From positions 84,610,437-84,674,436 of the forward strand of contig CM070500.1 of NCBI GenBank assembly GCA_036346375.1: a DNA stretch of 64,000 nt. Reading direction: 5' to 3'. Shown piece after piece: positions 56,799-64,000 of this stretch. Below the pieces are notes generated by a model. That model saw only the letters and a list, made by a program, of their open reading frames with translations, was not told where the DNA came from and made no database searches. How positions within the stretch are numbered: the stretch's first letter is position 1; the number at the start of each line of letters is the position of its first letter. The position numbers and the translations under genes are program-made. This stretch comes from Guadua angustifolia. Taxonomy: Eukaryota > Streptophyta > Magnoliopsida > Poales > Poaceae.

Positions 56799-59700
56799 TG
56801 TAAGTTCAACCTTCATTAGTTATGGTTTTGGTGTTAATGACAAATCTAATGTTGCGATTATCCATTTAATGTGATTTTGTTATTAATGACAAATCTTATA
56901 TTGAGACTAACTTGTTTATTTAGAATATCTTTGATTAGTCTCATCGCATTGAAAAATGGAAAACCCAAGGTATGTTTGCATATTCATTCTAGTATTAGTT
57001 GCATACTTTGGAGTCAAGTTAAAGTATGAATGTCCCCATTACATTTACCATAAAATGTGCATTATGTTTCTCAATCCATATATTACATGGATGCACATAT
57101 TTAGGGGGAGTTTGTAGTTTAACTTGAAAGTCTCTTTGTATTGATCGATTCGTTATTGACACACATAAGGATCAAGACAAAGAAACTTAATTCTTGAGTA
57201 TATATTTGAATTGCCTAGTTATAAGTATACTCATGATAATATAGGATACACTCCAATACGATCAAATTGAATATGTGCATATTATGTCCAAGTCAATCAT
57301 ACTTATGCACATATACATGTGGGGTTTATTCTATAATTGATGATTTAGAGAAATGATCATTTCCATATAACTTACACATAATAGATCATTTCTTTTCATC
57401 AACATGAGTATATAAAAACTTGTGTAGTTAATATATACTGATATCAATTTAAATGATAATTTAAATTGAGTTCATTTGTCTTAATTAATTATTAAAGAAT
57501 ATTTCATCATGTGTTGATGGTGTTCCTTGATTAATTAAGGACAAATGAATAGCTCTTAAGTATAATGAAGCATGAGTTGCATTATTATACTTAAGACACA
57601 ATTAAATCATTTCAATTGATTTAGGTTGTGCTCAATTGATCTAAAGGCATCCATTATGTGTTAATGGAGTGCAAGAGATAATTGAGACAACCATGCATCT
57701 TGGACTAACTATTTGTATGAGTTGTGATTGAGTTAGGTCCAAAGATGGATGAGATGATGAGAACGGGACAAGGACGGCATCATGAGTTGATGGGCGTCAA
57801 GAATGGATCCCGAAGATAAAGAAGGGTAATGATCCCGGAGGAGTATCAAAGCGATGATCATAAAGACCCCAAAGGGGATTGTTTGTGCGCGGCGGCGAAG
57901 GTATAATTAGATAGGCTAAGGACTTTTGTAGTCTTTGAGTCTAAGGTTTTATCGCCGTGCTATTAAGAGGGGTCGTTCCCTTTGCTTGAGCTTCATCATG
58001 TGTTGGTGATCTCATCCCGCGTTCACTCAAGCTCAAATCTTATTTGATTTGGTTTTTGCATATGGGTTAACCATTTGGCATGTGTTGCAAATGTGTTAAG
58101 CCTATACTTGGTTGTTTTGCATTATGCTCTGATTTGCATGTGTTACAAAGATGAAAGAGTATATGCATTTGGTTTTCGCATTATGCTTTGATTTGCATGT
58201 GTTGCAAATAGGATAAGCTAATGCGTTGGCTTTTGCGTGAAGTTCACTTTTGCATGTGTTGCATTAGTTGAAGCTTCATGTTTTGGTTTCGCAAAACATC
58301 TTTATAAAACCTTGGTGTTGCTTGGAGCTAAGTTTTGCATGTGTTGCAAAAAGAGAGAGCTCAAGCATGATTTGATGTTTGTGTGTTTGTATGGAGCTAG
58401 AGGCTTGCATGTGTTGCGAGTAAAGAGCTCATACGTGTGATTTGGTTTTAGTTGATGTTTGGTTTTGGTGTTGCATGGGACTAGAGAATTGCATGTGTTG
58501 CAATTAGAGAGTTCATGTATCTTGATTTGATGTTGCTTGGAGCTAGACTTTTGCATGTGTTGCAAAGAGTAGTGCTCACGCATGAAATATGTTTATTGTG
58601 TTATTTGCAAGTTCGTTGTGCGAATAAACTGAGGTTTATGAGTCCGGAATTCGAGAGCATGTGAGTGGGGCTTGCAGCGGTGTTGGCAAGTTGACCGGGT
58701 CTTGTGTTGACCTTCACATGGCTAGGGAATTAATCTCATAAACTCGGGTTTGATTTGCTTAATACGTTTTGCAAATAGATTTTGAGTTGATTGCAAAATG
58801 TGTTTTTGCAATTGTGGTTGAGATTCTTTGAGCATGAGCTAAGTTGGTGCAAATGTGTTTTGCACGTGTGTGTGATCATGTGTTGATCATCTAGAGGCTC
58901 AAAGAATGGGTTTCGGTTTTCGGAGAAATGATTTTGGAGTTGAAATCTGTTTTTCTCCTGCTGCGGCATTACTCTAAGGCCTTGCTTATGATAGTACATG
59001 CAAGTCTTGATACTACTGGGGCTAAGCCGTCGGTAGCTTTTTGGCGATCGTGTGTTTTGTTTGGTGGGCAAGGCCGCACTCTTGCTTTCAGTGGGAGCGG
59101 TAGTCATGAAAGTCGGTACTACTGCGCTTAGAGGGCGGTAGTATCAAAATGTGTCCGTTAGCCGAAGTTGGGGCTCTGGCAGGTACTCTGCCCTTAGAGG
59201 GCTGTAGTACCGTAAAAAGGCTGTTTTACCTATTTTGCCCCCAAATGGCTAGTTTTCTTGTGGGGGCTATAAATACCCCTTGGGGGCTTAGGGCAAGTGT
59301 TCTTGGTGTTGTTGCTGTGTATGGGAGTTGTGTGCATGTGTTGCTCTTCTCCTTTGCTTCTTGAGCTTAAGAGTGAGACTAATTGCATGTGTTGCAATTA
59401 GAAAGTGATTTGAGAGCCTCTTGTGCATGTGTTGCACTTGGTGAGGCCTTGTGCATGTGTTGCACTTGGTGATCACCGGGGCGCATTCGTTGTGCTCGGT
59501 GAAGTTCAAGCGGAGGAGCGGCTTATTACTCTTGGAGGTTGCCGACTCCTAGGCAGCGTGGGCGTCGTCTTGCGCAGAGCTCTCGAGGTGTGAGAAGCCC
59601 GGCAAGTTTGTGAAGGTTCGGGTTGAGCCTCACGCATAGCGTGAAAAACCACGACTAGTGGAAAGAGGCGGGTGCTCGAGCGGGAGCCGGTCCAAGTGTG

Positions 59701-60069
59701 GGCTTGCCTCAACGTGGACTAGGGGAGACCGGCAAGTCTCCGAACACCACGGAAAAATATCGGTTGTCTCTTTTACTTTCAAGTATTTACATTTATTGTA
59801 TATTGTTCAATTGCTTGATTGTAATTAGAATTGCTTAATATTAATTGATTGTTCAAATTAGCAATTCTAGTGTAGAGACTTAACTTAGTTAGTGCACATA
59901 GTGAGCCTAGTTGATTTAGGTTTTAATTGTCAAAACCTATTTATCGCTTCCGCATATATCTATGATTAGGTTTTGACTTAGGGGTGTATTAGAGCGAATT
60001 GTTTAGTGAGCGATCGAATTTTGTAAAACGCCTATTCACCCCCCCTCTAGGCGCATCCTCGACCCTACA
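56799..60069 (+). mobile_element. Forward solo LTR (LTR-2, 3271 bp), divergent subfamily
   Basis: TGTAAGTTCAACC ... GACCCTACA, TATAAATA at 59268-59275. It begins 24 bp after the reverse 5' LTR, making an almost spacer-free inverted pair. It lacks the GGTCGGACCG-rich segment of the other copies. 58960-59215 instead carries GGTACTACTG / GGTAGTATC / GTAGTACCG words. No PPT precedes it and no PBS follows. Hairpin heptamers are retained, with sequence differences in several stems. Confidence 0.85.
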
Positions 60070-60708
60070 CCGCCGGCCGCCGGTTGCCCAGACGCCCCCT
60101 CCGCCCGTTGGTAGCTGGGCCGACTCCTCCAGCCTCCTCTGTAGCCTTGCTGACGTCCCGATCCGGCTAGGGTTTACAGTTTTGGAAACCTAAAGGTATA
60201 AGTTCCATGTAGTATGTCTATGCACTAGTAGCTCTTTGCTTTATATCAGTTTCAGTTCAGTTGTGAATTGTGATAAATTAGTTCATATGTTTAGTTGTGA
60301 TTAGTGACAATATTCTAGTTTATCTAGCGCTTTGGACCATCCATGGCATCAAAGCCACCAACATAGTTTAGTTCGCTACCATTCATTGTACTCACATCAA
60401 ATATTGCCACATGCCCGCATAGCATCGTAAATCAATAAATCAAGATGTTTTGTCCAAATTTTCTGTCTTTTCAGAACCTCATGTTTTATTACACAGGAGG
60501 CTTTCAATATAAAGAGCACAAATTGTTATCATATGAACAGAGATGAGAAAGAAAAGGAAGGAAACAACAATAGTACTACTCAGTCTACTGCTGCATCTCT
60601 GTCTCTTAATTACTTCTCAATATATTTATAATGCCACAATCAATTAATCAATAACTAGAGTATTTGCTGTTATTAACCTTAAAATTTATATTTTTTTTTG
60701 CTCAATGA
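60070..60708. other. Flank between LTR-2 and LINE-2
   Basis: 60070-60180 is GC-rich and leader-like and resembles the spacer after LTR-1; it probably continues the interrupted CACTA element. The rest is AT-rich with no gene. A T9 run lies at 60691-60699. Confidence 0.45.
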
Positions 60709-61207
60709 TTTTTTTTAGATAAAGGAATTAAATCCGGCCTCTGCAACCGCATACAGCCAAGTCCATACAAATATCATATCCATATATCAAATTGCAACAA
60801 TGACAAGGAAACGAAAAATTAAAAGCAAATCCTAAAATTGCTTCGCCATCCGTTCTTGTGAAAGAATTCCAACGCTACGACCTCCAATGCATGGCATATC
60901 CGTCGAATGGTCTCCCTATTAACATCCGACTGCAATAGGGCCCAAAACCGCATCCAAGATGTCCCTCTGAACATAGCTCAGATAAAAGAAGAAAAGGATT
61001 TCCTCACAAAGATTAAATCGTTATGCAGACACCAAATAGACCATAAAATGGCAGCACTCGACAAAAATCAATTGCCTTGCACCTTTCTCCGTGCCAATTA
61101 ACCAAGGACCAAACATATGAATCAAAGATTTTGGCAATGGTAAACCAAGAGCAATATGCACTACTCGCCAAATAGTTCTTGAATGATGACATTCAAAAAT
61201 AAATGTG

Positions 61208-61579
61208 TTATTGTTTCGTTACAATTACGAAACAACATCTTTGATTCCCATTCCACCCTCTCTTAGCTAGATTGTCCTTTGTTAACAGAACACCACGTTG
61301 AAAGTACCAGAGAAAAATTTTAATTTTTAAAGGAAGTTTCAACTTCCAAATGAATTTGTTTCGGAAAGGAAGAATACCCTGGTTCATCAAATATTGGTAC
61401 ATAGAACGAATAGAAAATTGCCCATGTCTATGAAGATCCCAATGAAAAATGTCCTTCCCATCTGTGAGTTGACAATTAGCTATTTTGGCAATAAGATTAT
61501 ACCATGCCATCAATTTATTCCCTGATAAAGCTCGTCGAAAATTAATATTTGGGGGCATTTGCATCATCACCTTGTCCAC
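61208..61579 (-). pseudogene. LINE-2 ORF2 C-terminal zf-RVT region
   Basis: The stretch FSIRSMYQYLMNQGI ... FIWKLKLPLKIKIFLW ... LAKRGWNGNQRC is the typical zf-RVT domain of plant LINEs. The zinc-binding cysteine pattern is incomplete after NQRCC, where the frame is lost. It is separated from the reverse transcriptase frame by ~300 bp with frameshifts and stops. Confidence 0.75.
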
Positions 61580-61879
61580 AGTATCATGTGGGTAATGAGC
61601 AATTTGATATAGACTCGGAAACTGTATCTTAAGTGGTACAGAATCAACCCATATGTCTTCCCAAAACCTTGTTTGTGAACCATCCTTATCCTAAAGATCC
61701 ACATTTGAAAAAATCCTCCTTAACTTTCAAGAGCCCTTTCCAAAATGTGAGTCCCTAGGTTTAATATGAACTTGGGACAAACATTTGGAACTTAAATATT
61801 TATTTCAAGCAAAGTTTGCGGATCCCATCCTCATTCAATAATTTAAATAACCACTTCTCGAGAAGACATTTATTTTGAA

Positions 61880-63298
61880 TCAGAAATCAATAATCCCCAA
61901 CCCACCTCGATCTTTAGGTTGACATAGGATATTCCACTTAGCAAGACGATATTTTCGCTTATCATTACTGCCTTGCCAAAAAAACCTAGAACGATAAAAA
62001 TCCAGCTTCCGTAGAACCCCCTTGGGAATTTCAAATATGGACATCATAAACATAGGAAGACAACTTAACACAGAATTTAGGAGAACAAGTCGACCTCCAT
62101 ATGAGAGTTGCTTAGCCTTCCACATACTTAATTTTCTCTGAAATCTATCTTCAATTACACCCCAGTCCGCATTACGGAGTTTATGGAAGTGCATGGGAAT
62201 CCCTAAGTATCTAAACGGGTAAGAACCAATACCACAACCAAACAAATCAGTGTATTCTTGTTCCTGTTGTTTAGCATCACCAAAACAAAAAATTTCACTT
62301 TTATGAAAGTTAATTTTTAAGCCCGATAATTGTTCGAACACACAGAGCAATAGCTTCATGTTTTTAGCTTGTTCGATATCATGATCCATAAAAAGAATAG
62401 TATCATCTGCATATTGTAAGATCGATAAGCCATCCTCAATAAGATGGGGAATAACACCTCTAATTTGACCATCTTCTTTCGCTCGCTTAATTAAAACAAC
62501 GAGCATGTCAGCCACAATGTTAAACAAAATAGGTGACAAAGGGTCACCCTGCCGGAGGCCTTTTTTAGTTTGAAAGTACTGTCCTATGTCATCATTAACT
62601 TTAATGCCCACACTTCCACCAAAGGACAAAATGATCAATCCATAAACACCATCGATGGTCAAACCCTTCATTCGCAGAGTTTGTTGAAGAAAAGGCCATT
62701 TTACCTTATCGTAGGCCTTTTCAAAATCAAGTTTTAAAATCACTCCATTAAGCTTCTTAGAATTTAATTCATGAATAGTTTCATGCAAAACCACCACACC
62801 TTCCATAATATTACGACCTGGCATGAATGCCGTTTGAGATGGTCTGACAACTTTATTCACCACCCTCATGAGTCGATTAGTAGCCACTTTAGTGAAAATC
62901 TTAAAACTCACATTAAGCAAGCATATAGGTCTAAATTGTTGTATTTTAATAGCCTCTATAACTTTCGGAAGAAGAGTAATTATACCAAAGTTAAGGCTAA
63001 ACAGAGGTAAATGACCATGATAAAAATCATTAAACATCGCCATTAGGTCCCCTTTGATGATATCCCAGAAAACCTGATAAAATTCAGCTGGGAAACCATC
63101 AGGACCAGGCGATTTATTGTGTTCCATTTGGAAAACCGCCTCTTTGACCTCTTTTTCAGTAAAACGTGCAATGAGTATTTCATTTTCCTCAGCAGTTACC
63201 TGAGTTAAATCTTGATTATATGCCTCAACTAATGTAAAATTATTTTCCTCAGGCGGTCCAAACAAACCTTTATAATAAGTTGTGATATGCTCTTTCAA
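61880..63298 (-). pseudogene. LINE-2 reverse transcriptase (long open frame)
   Basis: A 472-aa uninterrupted frame with all core reverse transcriptase blocks: NKSPGPDGFPAEFYQ, FGIITLLPKV, FRPICLLNVSFKIFTKV, SQTAFMPGRNI, LKLDFEKAYDKVKW, GLRQGDPLSPILFN, the catalytic YADD (codons at 62402-62413, residues 296-299), LKINFHKSE and FRYLGIPMH. It copies LINE RNA at a nicked target site in the nucleus. The frame ends at GGLGIIDF, before the zf-RVT part, and the upstream linker is in other frames, so ORF2 as a whole is broken although the catalytic core is intact. Confidence 0.9.
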
Positions 63299-63503
63299 TT
63301 CAGATCACCAACTAATATCGACCGTCATGCTCTAATTGGAATATATCTTTGTTTCTGTGATTACCATTAGCAACCAAATGAAAATATTGTGTGTTATCAT
63401 CACCTTCCAAAAGGTCTTTTGTTTTAGCTCGCTCATACCATTTAATTTCTTCTTCTCTCAACAAGTGTACCAATCATTGTTTAGATAATTCTTGAAATCT
63501 AAT

Positions 63504-63980
63504 TCATGTTCTACCAAAGACACTATGCTCTGCCTTTTTATCAAGGTCATCCAAGATTGAAATAATAGTTTTCTTCTCTTTTTGTTGTGACCACTGTGTG
63601 TTTAGCCCATCCTCGTAAAAATTGCCTAAGAGAACGAATCTTATTCTGCCATTTCTCCATAGTTGTACTTCCTCGAGACACTGATTGCCATTTATCAGCA
63701 ACCAACTCAAAGAAACCGTCTCTAATCAACCAACCACGTTCAAATTTGAACATAAGTTGTCATCTATTATGAAACGTAACCCCAAGATTCAAAAGCAATG
63801 GAGTGTGGTCGAGGTAGTCCGATCTCTTGCACGCACAATGATGAGAGGAAATTTTTTCCCACTCGGTCGCACCAAGACCCTATCCAATTTCTCAAATGTT
63901 GGATTATGACCACTACTTGCCCAAGTATATTGGCGACCAGACAGCTTTATCTCACGAAGATCTAAAGATTGAATAACCAT
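63504..63980 (-). pseudogene. LINE-2 ORF2 endonuclease end and linker, frameshifted
   Basis: 63789-63980 contains LSGRQYTW ... NPTFEKLDRVLV, the C-terminal part of the apurinic-type endonuclease (exonuclease-endonuclease-phosphatase) domain of plant LINEs. 63504-63753 continues as the linker (WLIRDGFFELVADKWQ and NGNQCLEEVQLW) in two overlapping frames, showing at least one frameshift. Confidence 0.7.
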
Positions 63981-64000
63981 ATTAAAAAGACTAGGCCATT

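Larger units (their letters stand above)
60709..64000 (-). mobile_element. LINE-2, minus strand, runs off the window
   Basis: A T8 run at 60709-60716 is the A tail of a minus-strand non-LTR retrotransposon. Going leftwards in gene order from 64000 come the end of the endonuclease domain, a linker, reverse transcriptase and the zf-RVT region, the normal ORF2 order. The 5' part and target duplication lie beyond 64000. The plus-strand frames inside it are shadows. Confidence 0.85.

Noticed and set aside
41569..60069. LTR-1 and LTR-2 as the two ends of one outer element containing the reverse element
   Set aside because: No PBS follows LTR-1, no PPT precedes LTR-2, and they differ by a replaced segment, so they are separate solo LTRs or products of duplication.

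Overview
The window is plant nuclear DNA, most likely from a grass (Poaceae, Oryza-like). The evidence is a spliced AGCVIII protein kinase that looks like the grass PINOID/BIF2/OsPID protein, many Tourist-type and hAT-type MITEs, CACTA elements, LINEs and very long LTRs, with large AT-rich stretches that carry no genes. There is a 100-base N gap at 24065-24164. I support two host protein genes plus the 5' end of a possible third; most other structure is transposon-derived.

Layout. 1-10500: intergenic DNA with TA microsatellites, a foldback element (2635-2883), two non-autonomous hAT elements with 8-bp target duplications (3897-4498 and 7806-8370), AT-rich degenerate tandem repeats and a solo-LTR-like unit. 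10530-15500: an old AT-rich repeat block split by a CACTA element (11732-13872, TSD AAA) and followed by a tRNA-Lys-like SINE candidate. 15650-23640: a MITE, a solo LTR (18081-19078) inside other old repeat DNA, and featureless sequence. 23839-24064: a TATA box and CT-rich leader running into the gap. 26770-27445: a hAT element only 25 bp upstream of the start codon of a three-exon gene for a secreted cysteine-rich, defensin-like peptide (27471-32135); the second intron of that gene holds a 5'-truncated LINE with a perfect 14-bp target duplication. 34485-36434: the PINOID-like kinase, with Tourist MITEs upstream and downstream. 39855-40228: a large palindrome.

40968-60069 is the most unusual part. 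A CACTA terminus (40968) leads into GC-rich leader-like DNA that is interrupted by four copies of one 3.3-3.4 kb LTR: forward (41569-45005), reverse (45163-48479), reverse (53456-56774), forward (56799-60069). The two reverse copies bound one element read on the minus strand, with a Met-tRNA primer binding site, a broken copia-type gag, no protease, integrase or reverse transcriptase, several polypurine tracts, and a cluster of primer-binding-site-like decamers. The forward copies lack PBS and PPT and look like solo LTRs. Nearly every ATGTGTT heptamer in these LTRs (about 18 per copy) is the loop of a small hairpin whose stem sequence differs from hairpin to hairpin but keeps pairing. 60709-64000 is a second LINE on the minus strand that runs off the window.

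Coordinates, reading frames and target duplications were worked out by eye. Family names rest on recalled motifs, not database searches.
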